64,000 nucleotides of DNA from positions 2,013,021 through 2,077,020 of the forward strand of contig NC_085087.1 in NCBI RefSeq assembly GCF_963422355.1, written 5' to 3'. Shown piece by piece: positions 52,006-63,961 of the stretch; positions within the stretch are counted from its first letter, which is position 1; each line of letters starts with the position of its first letter. The position numbers and the translations under genes were made by a program. The notes under the pieces were generated by a model. It was given only the letters and a program-made list of their open reading frames with translations. It was not told the DNA's origin and did not search any database. The DNA is from Corticium candelabrum. Taxonomy: Eukaryota > Porifera > Homoscleromorpha > Homosclerophorida > Plakinidae.

Positions 52006-53168
52006 TTAAAAACATTTAATTACTTTTCGGTGAATCAAATTTTTGCAAAGAAAAAGAGGAGGCCTGAGAAGGCTGAGGCATACAAGATTGATAGAGGGCA
52101 AAAGACTCTCTGGATTTGACTGGTGGAAGTATTGAACCTTGGAAAAGCAACTGAGATGTATCTTCAGGTGGAAATTCAGTTGCCTGAGATAATAAGGGGT
52201 TGTTGGTTGTTGAGACAATTTATTGACTTCTGATTTCATTGGTGGTTCTGACTGCATTGATGAGGAAACTCTTTCAATCTTCTTTGCATGTTTATTTGCT
52301 GGATTCCAGAAATCAAACAAGTCGCACTGTGCCTAGCTTTACATCCATGCTGTCTTTTTCTGGATTCAGAGAGATAATTGTGGTCACTTGATTGCATAGC
52401 AACAGGAGACACACGAATGACAGCAACAAAATGATTGGGGTTCCAAAGTTGTGAACAGTCATGTTTCTGGCAAGATGACCACATAATGGTCAACATAGAT
52501 GATGGAGATTCTGTCGAAAAGGATTTGGGAAAAGCATTGGTATTCATGAAAGAACGAAATTCAACATTATACGTTGGATAGATTGACCTAATCTTTACAC
52601 CAACTACTGATGCCAATGCAATGATATGTTGCAGAGACGCATAGCTACCAGGTCGAGCATTGTGTCTGGATTCAGCCAGCATGACCATCTGTAAGATTTC
52701 ATCAAATTTCCGCTCTTAGCTTGGTTATAGAACAATTCAAGAGCAGGTCCATCTGACAGAGAGTAGCACTAAGTAAGCTGTTGACAGAAAACTTTGTTTT
52801 TCCTGATTTTTTAGCTTCTTGTGCAAGAGCATGCAACTGCAATGCATAATACTCTGCGTTTTGTGAAAGCTCGAGTGCACATCTCAATCTCAGTTCTAAG
52901 TGACGTTTCTCAGTACCATACATTACAAGGGACACTGCACGGTACAGTTTCCATCGCCGGCTATTCTAACTGGTATCATTCCTGGTTCAGCATCATCCGG
53001 GTAAATTGACTGTGCTACGTCATCAACATCCTGATCGCCAAGCAACTCTTTTCCAGCAGGTTTGCCGTAGTTAGTAAGGGGAGTAAGACAGGCGGAAATT
53101 TCTGCAGCTTTTGTTGGATCCAGAGCTAACTGCTCAAGCAGTTTAACACATTCAGCGTCTAACAGCAT
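52006..53168 (-). pseudogene. OTU-domain cysteine protease-like gene, broken
   Basis: The minus strand 53168-52923 has a leader and the OTU start MIPVRIAGDGNC (catalytic Asp and Cys in D-G-N-C). After a frameshift near 52945, 52935-52702 reads SLVMYGTEKRHLELRLRCAL. After stops near 52695, 52688-52236 has YASLQHIIALASVVGVKI, IYPTYN and LWNPNHFVAVI (catalytic His in N-H-F-V). A last frame, 52320-52006, starts MFDFWNPANKHAKKIERV. OTU enzymes cleave ubiquitin chains, and OTU genes of this type are also carried by some animal mobile elements. It ends 41 bp before the start of the TTF-hAT frame, same strand. Frame breaks could hide introns, but no good splice sites were noted. Confidence 0.65.
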
Positions 53169-55080
53169 GTCAGAGGAAAATCCTATTTAGGTAGGAAACC
53201 TCTAAACTAGACGCAACATGCACGTGTGCAAATTAGGTAACTCACTAACAAACACAAATAGGTTGAAAACCTACCCGAAATCAAGGCAAACGTCTTTCAG
53301 CTAAAAAAACACTGAGTTTCGACAATACAGTTGAGTTCCCACTGTAGGCATCCGGGATTTGCGTTGCGGTTGCTTGTTCGCATCATACATGCACACCACC
53401 TGTTTTGTGTGCCCATTCTGTATGTCTTCTATCTAGCTCACACAGCAATACGGAAATTATGCGTTTGAAAATTTGAAGTTGAAGGGCCAGCAGCGCATCT
53501 AGCTCAGAGAATAGAGCAGTCTGCACGTTTACGTGGTGCTACCTAGTTTCCTCGTTGCCCGGACTCACCAAATTAACACCCTACACCAGTGTACACCCCA
53601 TCTGTCAACAGTTACTCGAGCAAGCGCTAGACGCAAAGTCAGTTCAGCAGTACGTAAACAGAGCACGCCTGCTAGTAACCTACAATCTACCCCGTAAGGA
53701 AGTGATCATGAGTTATGAGATAGATGTCACACCAGGTGTGCTCATTAGAGCTTGTACATGTTACATCATTTAACCTAAATGGTTTCAGTTGCTCTCTGTA
53801 CATCTCACAAGATAATTGGATAATGATCATAGCTCCACCCCTTGTATCTGAATCCTGTTTCATTTTTGTAGGAAGAGCTTAGTTAGCCTCCTAGACAGAA
53901 ACGCCAGGCCCTGCTATACCAAGATCATCAGGGTTCAAAAGGCAGCAGAAATAATGCAGATTTTGACGTTCAACCTTATGGGAAATAGTCTAAACCTGCC
54001 GGTGTAATGGGTTTTAGTAGACAAGAATGCACTTAATGTCTTTCGTCCACTTCTCTAGTTGATGGGGTTTATAGCCCCGTTGTGATAGGTGTCGAAAGTG
54101 ATCTGTTTTCTGCTGTTCATAGTTGTCTCTGTCGGAAGTATTGCGTATGAATCTAATGAGCTCACTGTTGCAGACACTTTTTTTGGTAGTTCCAGGGTGA
54201 TAACTTGTACTGTGTAAGTATTGAAATGTGTTGGTAGCTTTAATAGGATGCGTCCCTTTGTCTGAAATCTGCGTCCCAACCTCCTCAAATGCGTCCCAGG
54301 ACGCATCAAATGTATTGTAGGAAAATTACTGGACTCAGCAATAGCAACTGCACGCTATACTTGTGATAGAAACTTGTCACCAGTCCAGAATCCATCCCTT
54401 TGTCCTCATAGTCCAGTAACTTCCTAGTTTCATGGAATATCTAAAATTTTGAGTTGCAGCTTCAGGTAACTCAGTAGGTGTTAATCTGAGATAGCCACAG
54501 TATTCCTCTATGAAGTCACTCACAATTCTACCAGAATCTTTGCATTTTGGCTTTATGGCGGTTTGGTCTGGCTGACTGCAGATGTAGCGTTGGTGGTCGT
54601 TGGATGAGAATCTGGACTCTTCATGAAATATTATAACCTATCTCTTACGTGAAGAGCTGGTCTGATTGGGCTCTTTGTGTACTGCTTGTTAGCAGTACTA
54701 TACATTTTATAGAATGATCACGTTCAAGTCTAATAATTGGCACAGCAAACCGAAAGACCATCTGCCTAGGCGGAGTTACGATGGAAGAACCGAAACAACT
54801 CTAAATCACGTTACTACAGACACGTGTCTAAACTAAACAAGCGCTTGCCAGTCTCATCTTCCTCGTCAACCTCTACGATCATACCTTGGTCTTGCAATCG
54901 CTGCAATGCTTCTTTCAGCTGTGCTCGTTTCACATAAGGAAATCTCATAGCTGGTTGAATTACGGGAGCTGCATCTTCTCGCAGCTGTATGTGATATGTT
55001 TTCTTATATAAACTGATTCCTTGGAATACGTCTGCTTACTACTCGGTCCAGTTGTTTTTGTCTCATAGCAATTTGACATA
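53169..55080. other. No gene recognised
   Basis: A short tRNA-like A-box word (TAGCTCAGAGAATAGAGCA, about 53499-53517) is present but no B box. Otherwise unsupported ORFs. Confidence 0.4.
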
Positions 55081-55084
55081 TATA

Positions 55085-55651
55085 CAGGGTGTTTCAAAAG
55101 TAACATACCGAAAGTATTTATAATTAAAAATATTTATAATTAGAAATATTTGCTACATTAACTAATCATAACAGTTGCTGGAAATGTGAGCCATCCACTT
55201 GGAGACAGAGTTCGACTCTCCGACGCAGGCTGCTGAAGACTCGGTGCAGTTTTTCACATCTGATATCGGCAATGATTTGTCTGATATTATGTTTAAGATC
55301 ATTGATTGTCAGCATAAACAAGATCTTTCAATTTTCCCCAAAGGTAAAAATCCGGTGGCGTCAGGTCTGGTGAGCGTGGTGGCCATAAATCTCGTGAAAT
55401 GACGCGTTCACCGAATACCTTGCGGACGGCTGTCATCGTAGCTCGTGCAGTATGAGCAGTGGCGCCATCTTGTTGGAACCATGTTCTTTGCTTTTCTGAT
55501 GCTGTAAGTTGTTCAGAATACGGAACAAAAATGTTCTTAATATACCGATCAGAGTTAACGGTGCTGTCGAAGAAGATTGGCCCAATGATATACAATTATT
55601 GTCATAATGTATTTCAATAATATACTGATATGTTACTTTTGAAACACCCTG
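55085..55651 (-). mobile_element. Mariner-type transposon, internally deleted
   Basis: Terminal inverted repeats of at least 22 bp (CAGGGTGTTTCAAAAGTAAC at both ends) lie between TA target duplications at 55083-55084 and 55652-55653. The minus strand 55595-55299 encodes the transposase C-terminal part: RTWFQQDGATAHTARATM with the second catalytic Asp, then ISRDLWPPRSPDLTPPDFYL with the third acidic residue. A shifted tail continues towards 55200. The N-terminal DNA-binding domain and first Asp are missing. 567 bp, non-autonomous. Confidence 0.92.
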
Positions 55652-55653
55652 TA

Positions 55654-57530
55654 CTTGGAATTTGCTTATTCCAGCTTCATGTTCTGGCAGGCCTGTTTTC
55701 CTAAGATGGATATGTCCTTATTGGTCACGAAGAAGGTACGGGATGTCTCTGGTTTGGCTTTCGCCTGACGGTACATTCCAATTGCTGTTTCAGCGATCTT
55801 TCCGTATACCACTTGCCGTTATCAAGTAATGCCATCAAGAAAAAACTTCTCGCGACTCGCGTTTATGAGCTTGCACTGGTTGCTACATTAAAGGGAAAGT
55901 CCAACAAAAATGAACTTAACTTGTATGAGTAGATCTTACAAAGGCAAATCGATCGGTATAAGTTACTCCGTTATCTTCGCTTTTGTATACGAGAATGAGC
56001 GATGTTTCTGTGATGTGCAACGCCCACGCGCCTGCTCTGCGCTTCCTGGTCGATTAAGCTCCGCCCACTGCAAACGAATCAATGCGTTTACGGATGACTG
56101 CTATATCGAGAATGACGAATGTGAATGCGAAGATATTATGAAGATCTGCCTTCTTACCGTCAGTGGTTCCTCTCTAAAGTAAAATGGTGTCGGTAGAGCT
56201 GTTTTCCCGCCAGACTTTGAAGCAGAATTCCTCAATACCACGGCTTACCTAGAGAACGCGCTTGTGCTACAATATTTGTTTATCCTTTTTCTTTTAATAT
56301 CCGAAGAGAAACGTTCAGCGCGCCGTCTGGCGTGTGCTACAGAGGACGTTCCTATTTCACATCCGGTCAGCTCACTTTCTTTTGCCGCTGACTGGTAGAA
56401 GATTACATCCCGGATGTCAAAATAGTTCATGAGCATTTTCAAGTTTGAATTAGAGCAGACAAAACAGACGTAATTGTCTAAGGTTCAGGGGTTCTGTGCA
56501 TGCATGCAACGAAATTATACCCAAGTGATCGACGTTCAATTTTGTCAATTGTAAATTGACATAGCGTACTCGCAGATTGAGAAGTTAGCAGGTTTCTAAA
56601 CCAATGCCTTATAATCTGCAATTACAAAGAATGACTTCTCAGTTTTTCTTTAATTGTTAGAAATTCAAACAAAATTATAGTGTATCGACAACTGTATAAA
56701 TGAAAATCGACTATACCTTGTGTGCTACACGTTATTTTCCAGTAACAGCTCCCTTAAAATTCCGTTTAGTGATTTGAATTCAAATGCGTAATGTGTCCAC
56801 AGGGGACCAAAGTTGCTAGCTTCGAATTTCTAGACCAGAGAGCGCGCGAACTCTAGTCTGGACCAAGTCGATACTAAAATGATTTCGGAAGTATTTATCA
56901 AAAGCGATGCTAAATGGTAGTCTAACAGCGTAGGATCGTTTTACCTAGATCAACATATCATTTGTAAATGCCATGAGATCTCACGAACAAAAAAAGAAAC
57001 ATCTGCCGTGTTTGCGGCGATATCTTGGTAGACGGCATGAAACCACGACTCTTTGATTCTTTGGCAGACCGCTAGCTAGTCTAATCGCTCGACTGGCGAG
57101 ACTACCGCTCGACCAGTTGTCAAAGGTGATTGTCTAGCGACGCTGCTGTGCATGCCTTCTCACCGCAAGCTTGAAATATTGAAGAACTGAAGCTGAAACT
57201 AAAAGTAAGATGTGTGCGTGCACCAGAGTCTTCATCATGGTTCTGGCGTGCACTTAGCCGCCCACGCGGGTTTCACACGCGCGCAATCAGCGCTAGCATA
57301 ACCAATTATTGCTAAGCCAATCAAAATTTACAACCGACATTCCGGCTATAAGGAGCTGATTGGCTTAGAAGGCTATTCCGACTTGGTCTAGTCCTTTAAT
57401 TGTAGCAAAGCTTGAATTTGGTGTAATGAAGATTCACGTGTTGGAGAATTATCAGAAAACCTGAAGACTCCATCTAGGTTTGTTTAAAAATCATCCTTTA
57501 AATAGGCATATGTGGGTTAACAGCTTTCAA
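55654..57530. other. No gene recognised
   Basis: Short ORFs without known motifs on either strand. Possible dispersed repeats. Confidence 0.4.
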
Positions 57531-57539
57531 TTGAGTAGC

Positions 57540-58300
57540 CACTCCAGTATGTCTGCCTGTATAATTGCTGCCCTATCTGTGGCAAAGTGTAATAATCTTT
57601 GCATGTTGATATCAGGCTCGATGCACCACTGAGATAACATTTGAGAGCATTTTAGCGGTTGTGCTGGGAACAGACTGAATTGCACCAAAACGACTTACCA
57701 TCCTACCCTCTAAGATAAACCGCAGATGAAGATCAAACTGAGTGATATTTGATGCATCAGTTGTCTCATCTGCTGAAGACCTAGAAATGTACTCCGCTGC
57801 TACGAGTCAGTTGTTTCATCATGTATAACGCTAGCAAGTGCTTGCAGCATTTGTGCCAGAACGATGTCACTGTTGTAGGTTGCATTCTTTGCAAAATGTA
57901 AAGACGACAGGTCCACTCCAACTTGCACTAAAAGGTCCTTTAATGAATGCCACTTTCTTAGTGAAACGTCTTCTTTGGCGATCCAGTATAAAGCTTTTAA
58001 CACACACCACAGCGCGATCGCACTTGTCATTTCAACAGAAGGTTGCGTTTTGTGACAGCAGCACCAAACCCACTCGCTCTTTCCATTTGTCTTCGCTTCA
58101 AATCAGTCTCAATAGCTTCCCGATGAGCTGCAAATGCCTCATGATCTTTTACAGAGTGCAACTCCAATCTCCTACATCCTGTAGTCCACCAGGCAGTAGC
58201 AAAACGTCCTCCACCACTTGACCTTGGCCGTTGCGTCAAGCAGACAGAACAGAACATACGAATCCCGTCTGCAGTGGGACGAACGATAAGCCAATCGCGT
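57540..58300 (-). pseudogene. TTF-hAT transposase N-terminal scrap (ZNF862-like)
   Basis: The minus strand 58257-58027 has MFCSVCLTQ, GRFATAWWTTGCRRLELHSV and DHEAF, a TTF-type finger. 58030-57800 has LKALYWIAKEDVSLRKWHSL, LLVQVGVDLSSLHF, YNSD and VIHDETTDS, close to the region before the catalytic D-E-S-T-D in the gene at 50-52 kb. Two frames joined at 58028, then stops. It is a different copy from 49950-51965. Confidence 0.65.
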
Positions 58301-59280
58301 GACGACTTTCATTTCGAAAACGCTTCAGGCAGTTTCTCGACTGCGTTATAATGTTCGTCAGGAGCGCTCCTGCTCTCACTCGTATTTGTTGGTTATTCCC
58401 GTATATAGTCCTCGGAATTCGGTTTGATAGCCTTTATATATCCTGGATTAGAAAGTGTGCATTTACGTATGCATGTACTTCGTCCCAACGAAAGCAGGGT
58501 GAAAGTCAAACGTCATCTTACGTTACTAAATACGTAGGAGATGGCATATGAAGGGTTCCAGTCTATGCTCGTCTCTAGCACTGGTAAGTAGGGGTATTCT
58601 TGTTGGCATAATGATAAGTTTATGGCCGGCGACAGTCGGCACAGGTTGGCTCCAGCCGGCGCTAAACATTTAGTTAGAACTATGCAAGGGCATTAAGCTT
58701 ACTATCTACTACGTATATCCTACATACTACTTACTAGCTACATATTTATCTTGGATGTGGTCATTCCTAGGACTAATACGGAAGCTTCGACGCGGCCCTC
58801 TACTTGATATTTAATAGTTATAACATGATTGCGGCGTAACCAGGTCTAAATTTTGGGAGTTCCAATTGATATTAATGATATATTGTAATGTCAATTTAAA
58901 GTAACGTGTAATCTAATTAAATAAGATCTATATTAATATTAATGCTTTATTGACAATATAAACTCGTTATTCATAAAATAGCCAAAACCAAGAACAACTC
59001 ACTATTGTACGTCCCCGGTTACGGCAGCAAATGCATCTACAACAGAATCGAAGTCAAGCGACAATTGTTTGTTCTTCTCTATAGAAAGTATACTGCTAGC
59101 TTTGTAAGCCTTTCTTTCGACATTGTAGATCACATGTTGTTTTAATTGCGAGAGAGAAAAAGACGACCGCTCGAATCTAAAATCTACCACCTCCGAATTA
59201 GTGAGTTGGGGTTCACCGACCTCCCACTGAACTCCCGTAGTTACTCTGGTTGACGTGATATGAAATCCTAAGTCGTTAGT
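58301..59280. other. No secure gene
   Basis: An unrecognised minus ORF (59340-59002, 112 codons) overlaps the MITE at its start. The rest is AT-rich. Confidence 0.4.
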
Positions 59281-59291
59281 AGATTCATGCC

Positions 59292-59399
59292 CAGTCCTCC
59301 TCCGCGCTAGGTTGCTTACACCACGTGCGCTAGCTGTCACGTGTGTATAGATCTATGTGGTTTCCCACGTGTGGTTGGCCTAAGCACGGAGGAGGACTG
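59292..59399 (+). mobile_element. 108-bp MITE, copy 1
   Basis: Terminal inverted repeats CAGTCCTCCTCCGCGCTAGG and CCTAAGCACGGAGGAGGACTG-type ends, no coding capacity. A near-identical copy in the opposite orientation lies at 63854-63961. Confidence 0.85.
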
Positions 59400-60039
59400 G
59401 GACCATACCTCGTTACGTGACACGTTTTGAGTCTAATTAAGTTATTTAGCTCAGCCCGCTGGTCTCAGCTAAGATTTCTAATAGGTTGCAAAGGCTCTGC
59501 TAAACGACACAGAAGGTGGTAGATTAGCAAGAGCCTAACAACTTGCCTGCAACCGGTCTGTCGCCTGGCCTCACAAATCAACGCCATCATGCACATGCAC
59601 AATCCTCTTCGCCAAACTGCACCGGCTAGCAGAGTATAGCGTAGGATAACGCAGCCCATGCCGTACATATTTCGTACAGCTGGCTACCTTCACAAACCTA
59701 AAGCAGATCTAAATCTAAATACAAATTCAGATTGTCATACACCCAGATGTGTGTCTCTTTCGTGAGCTGCTGTACATCATTCGCCAAGTTCTTTAGACGT
59801 CGCAAACCTGTTGATATGATTGTGAGACACCAAGATGGTTGAGGTCTGTAATTGCTTGCGTTTCTGTACCGCGAGCAAACATGCATGTAAGCTGTCAGGA
59901 GTGCAATCCCACTGCTTTGGCGATCTCTGAACTTCAGTGCCACAGTGCCGGTGATGAGAGCCTGCAGGCGTGTGTAATATAGTGTACTGTGATATTGACT
60001 CTCTAGGCTAGTCACGCAATACTAATTGTACAAGTACAG
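59400..60039. other. No gene recognised
   Basis: Unsupported short ORFs between the MITE and Gypsy element 3. Confidence 0.45.
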
Positions 60040-60102
60040 TGTCTGCTTATGTACTAGTGCTATTCGTACTACGCATGCGCAGTGTAGTCTACTTCATTTA
60101 CA
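60040..60102 (-). repeat. 3' LTR of Gypsy element 3
   Basis: 63 bp, TGTCTGCTTATG ... CATTTACA on the plus strand, preceded on the minus strand by a purine tract. Confidence 0.8.
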
Positions 60103-60365
60103 TCCCCTTTCCAAAAAAATGTTCTCGCTAAGCTAGCAGTAAAGTCTAGACAACGTAATCCTTCAGGTAAGCAGGTTTTTTCACAACTTGTTTGCTGCGG
60201 GCGACATTCGTTGTTTCTGTTTGTTTGGAGGTCGTTGCGGGTGTTATTCTGCTTTGTTGTGACGTCTTCATCTGTGTTGTCTGTTGTTTGGGTTTTGTTG
60301 TTGCTGGTGCTGCTCGTAGATGTTTTCTATTCCTGCAAAAGAGTCGTCCGTCTTCTGTAGTGACA

Positions 60366-61843
60366 TCATAGGATCGGATGTTTATTTGTCTCTGAACGGT
60401 TGCTGGTTTCCACTTGTGGTCGTAGGCGTTGAGTGGTTGTATGTGGACAGCTTGACCAGGTTGTGGGCGAGGCAGATCCTTTCCTGTTTTTGTTATAGTA
60501 ATGAGCTTGCTTTGCTTGTCGTGTTGCTAGTTCCTGAAGAACATCGACTGGTATCGGAGGTTTCAGTAGGTTTGCAGTGGTAGGTAGAAGAGTTCTGGTT
60601 CTCCTACTCATCAGTCGCTGTGCTGGGCTAGTTTGCGTTCCTGTTGTTGGCGTGTTCCTGTGATCCAACAGTGAAAGCCATGGGTCTGACCCAATGATCT
60701 TTGCTTTTTCCATGATGTGTTTTGTGGTTTTGACTGCACTTTCTGCTTTCCCGTTTGATTGGGGATACCCTGGATTCGAAGTGGTATGGTCAAACTGATG
60801 TCTTGGCAAAGTCTTTGAATTTATTTAACGTAAACTGTGGTCCATTGTCTGATACAACTGTTGATTGAATACCATATCTTGCGTAATGACTTTTCAGTTT
60901 TCTGATGACCGTGGCTGAGTCGATACTGTCGAAACGGTCTATCTCCCAAAAGTTACTGTAGTGGTCGACTGTAATCAGATAATGCTGATCTGAAAGCGTA
61001 AAGATATCCAGTCCGACTTTGCTCCACGGTCTACTTGGGATTTGGTGTGGTGTTAGCGTTTCGTTCTGCTGCTGTGTGCCAAGAGCTTGACAAACTTTGC
61101 ATAGTCTGACATAAGCTGCAATGTCAGCAGTCATAACGAGCCAGAATATGCATTTTCTGGCTCGACGTTGACATCCAACTATGCCTAGATGTGAGCTATG
61201 TATCTTTTGGAAGGTATTTGCTCTCATCGATTTCGGTAGGACACATCTATCATTTCTGTATATAATGTTATGTTGCACCACTACCTCATCTCGGTAGCTG
61301 TAATATGGGATTAGATCGGGTGGAAGGTTGTTCTTGTTTAGCCATACTTGTAGAATTATAAGCTGGAGCTGTTGCAATATAGGGTCTTTCGCTGTTTCTT
61401 CTTCGATTTGTGCTATTGCCTCTTGTGTTAGAGGTATGTAATCCGCCATGTTGGTATGTTCGATTTCAATTGCAACATTGGTCTGTTGGTGTACCACTTC
61501 CGAATGGCTAGACGATGGTACTTTGTCAGTAGGTAAATAGGCTCGTGACAGTGTATTAACTAGAAACATCTGAGTACCACGCTTGTTGGTAACTGTGATG
61601 TCGTAACGCTGTAGTCTGAGAAGCATCATTTGCAGTCGTTTTGGTGTGTTCTGTAGATATTTCTTGAAAATAGTTTCTAAAAGTTTGATCAGTTTCCACC
61701 GATACTGGTCTTCCGTAGGTGTAGCGGTGAAACCTTTCCATCTCAAAGACGATTGTAAATAATTCTTTCTCAATTTGAGCGTAGTTTTGCTCTGTCGTTG
61801 TCAGAGCCCTGCTTGCGTAGGCTACCGGCTTGCCTGCTTGCAT
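60366..61843 (-). pseudogene. Gypsy element 3 RNase H and integrase
   Basis: 61843-61556 has the RNase H end (KPVAYASRALTTTEQNYAQI, EKELFTIVFEMERFHRYTYG). A frameshift near 61700 leads into 61773-60790: VNTLSRAYLP, the HHCC zinc domain (HSSHLGIVGC ... CKVCQALG), SRPWSKVGLDIFTLSDQHYL, LKSHYARYGIQSTVVSDNGP (second catalytic Asp). The frame then shifts near 60800 to 60809-60366: HTTSNPGYPQSNGKAESAVK with the catalytic Glu, and QTSPAQRLMSRRTRTLLP. This is the standard D,D-35-E order. At least two frameshifts. Confidence 0.88.
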
Positions 61844-61882
61844 GAGAGCTACTCCCAGACCTGTTTCTGACGCATCGCACTA

Positions 61883-62744
61883 TCATGTTGCCAGCTCAGC
61901 CGGGTCAAAGCATTGCAGTACGGTTGCCTCAGTAATAGCGGTTTTTATTTTCTGGAAAGCTTTATCGTGGATATCAGTCCAATTCCATGCTGTATCCTTG
62001 TGTGTGAGTTGGCGAAGTGGCTCACACAAATCGGTCAGATTGCTAAGAAAGCGCGAGAGGTAATTGACTAGTCCTTGTATGCGCTGCATTCCATGAACGT
62101 CTGTGGGCTTCTGCATGTTTAGTATCGCTGTAAGTTTGCTGGGGTCGGGCTTCAAACCGTCGGTTGTGAGCAAATGTCCAAGATAGGCAACTTTGCTTTG
62201 CCTAAACTTGAGCTAGTCGGCATTGATGCGGATTCCTTTAGAGCGGCATCGCTAAAGTAGTCTGTGGAGTTTGCGGTAATGGTCTGCTGTTGCATCATCC
62301 ATGTTATTTCCTACTCCAGTAATCAGGATGTCATCTGCAATTGTATGCACTGCGGGCATTCCGTCTAGGGCTTCGTCGCTGGAATACTTCCGGTGCAGGT
62401 GAGATACCGAAAGGCATCCTCTTCCATTTGTAGCGTCCTAATGGCGTCTCAAATGTCGTAAGTAAGCTAGATTCTTCGTCTAATTTAACATGCCAGAATC
62501 CATTACTTACGTCGCAAACGTCTGCCGGTAGGCATTGCTGGAAGGTCGTCACTCTCTCATCGTGCGATCTTTTGGTCTTTCGGGACGAGACCTCGAAAGA
62601 TTCCCATCTTCTGCGAAACGTTCGCCAGTTTTGTGCCAAGTCGCCTTTTAGATTCAATTTGTCCGGCAACGGGACTGTCACGTTCGTCAAATAAACGATA
62701 TCGCGTGGCTCCGGTGACTCTCGTACTTGCGTAGCCGTAGACAT
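61883..62744 (-). pseudogene. Gypsy element 3 gag-RT fusion by internal deletion
   Basis: From Met 62744: DLAQNWRTFRRRWESFEVSS and ERVTTFQQCLPADV is the gag start, as in the copy at 26.5 kb. It is followed without a break by CDVSNGFWHVKLDEESSLLT and RMPFGISPAPEVFQR, RT motifs A-B. Then, after a shift near 62.33 kb, 62173-61883 has PSKLTAILNMQKPTDVHGMQ and FLSNLTDLCEPLRQLTHKD. The join removes the rest of gag, zinc knuckles, protease and RT N-terminus, yet stays in frame for 137 codons. Confidence 0.85.
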
Positions 62745-62791
62745 TGTTGCTCATAAACAGTCTGCTGCGAGTTACTGCGTTTCTGACACCA

Positions 62792-62853
62792 TGTCTGCTT
62801 ATATACTAGTGCTATTCGTACTACGCACGCGCAATGTAGTCTACTCTCTTACA
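62792..62853 (-). repeat. 5' LTR of Gypsy element 3
   Basis: 62 bp, TGTCTGCTTATATACTAGTG ... CTCTTACA on the plus strand; contains a TATATAAG-like word on the minus strand. Followed on the minus strand by TGGTGTCAGAAACGCAG. Confidence 0.82.
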
Positions 62854-62859
62854 GCGTGT

Positions 62860-63850
62860 GCTGTCAGCTTCCTCGTACGGTTTCCTTTTGATCTGCAAGA
62901 TGCCAAACAAATGAGGGGTTGACGACGCATCGTGTCTTTGATGTCTTTCACGGAGAAACGGCGTAAATCTTGCCACGAAACAGGCCCTCGACCAAGAGAA
63001 CAGCAGTCGGACTCCCGCAAACGTTCCATCTCGGACGACAGAGTCGTTTCTACTAATTGCCAATTGATTGGCGTCTCCGCATAATCTCTTGAGACATGTT
63101 GCTTTGCTGGAGTTGGAGAAGTTCCACTTTCTTGATTCGAATCTTGTCGATTTCTCCTTGTGACTTCTACAGGTCAAACAGGCACTCTGCACGTGCACAC
63201 CTCTTGTACGTAGTGCGTATCTTACTTGCATAAGGCGAGGGGTGATTCCGCAAGTCTGAAGCGTCAGTAGAATGTGCTATAACTTCAACAGAGACTGGTG
63301 CGAAGGCAATACCATCGTAGACGTATGTTCTGGTGGCATGGCCCATCCTGTGGCGAGCTTCCGGGAAACCTTGTCTCACAATACGAGCCACCTCGACGTG
63401 AATGATATTAGCTTAGAATTGGTCCAACAAAATCTGCTGGACGTAACTAACAGGGACGCCTGAACGCGGTGCTCTGGCAGATACAGGGATTAGGACTCGT
63501 CGCAGCCTTTTGAAAAAGAGAGGCTTTATTTTCGCGTACACGTGTGGCTCGACAGGTATCTAGAAAGTTTAGGCGCGCGAATGCACATGTACTTACCATT
63601 GAGACCGCTCTTGTCGAAAGTTCTTCTCTATAGTCGCACTCTCACGGACATAGACGCCATCAACAAGTTATCGGCACGTAATGGCTTAGTGGCTCTATAA
63701 TTGTTGTGTAGTTAGTCTTTCTAATTGTGTGATTGTGCATTACAAAAGTCCTCTTACGGAAACTATCATGCTAAATAGAAGTAGTATCTACCAATCATGT
63801 CACGCCATTTCGTCACGTTACGAACATGTTTGTCACGTGACGAGGTATGG
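62860..63850. other. No gene recognised
   Basis: Minus-strand frames at 63391-63167 and 63231-62821 look weakly protein-like but match no family I know. Confidence 0.4.
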
Positions 63851-63853
63851 TCC

Positions 63854-63961
63854 CAGTCCTCCTCCGTGCTTAGGCCAACCATACGTGTGAAACCACATGG
63901 ATCTATACACACGTAACAGCTAGCGCACGTGGTGTAAGCAACCTAGCGTGGAGGAGGACTG
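63854..63961 (-). mobile_element. 108-bp MITE, copy 2 (inverted relative to copy 1)
   Basis: Ends CAGTCCTCCTCCGTGCTTAGG and CCTAGCGTGGAGGAGGACTG. In reverse complement it matches 59292-59399 with few differences, and similarity continues about 25 bp into the flank (GGGACCATACCTCG). Confidence 0.85.

Larger units (their letters stand above)
60040..62853 (-). mobile_element. Ty3/Gypsy element 3 with 62-63-bp LTRs and internal deletion
   Basis: LTRs 60040-60102 and 62792-62853 share TGTCTGCTTAT(G/A)TACTAGTG and TG...CA ends. Inside the 5' LTR is TGGTGTCAGAAACGCAG, a typical primer-binding region. Inside the 3' LTR is the purine tract GGAAAGGGGA. At about 2.8 kb it is too short for a full element: most of gag, the protease and the RT N-terminus are missing. 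No matching 5-bp target duplication was seen. Confidence 0.9.

Noticed and set aside
53490..53570. Possible tRNA gene
   Set aside because: Only an A-box-like word is present; no B box (GGTTCGANNCC) or foldable cloverleaf seen.
59002..59340. 112-codon minus ORF as host gene
   Set aside because: Its first residues come from the MITE and the rest has no recognised motif.
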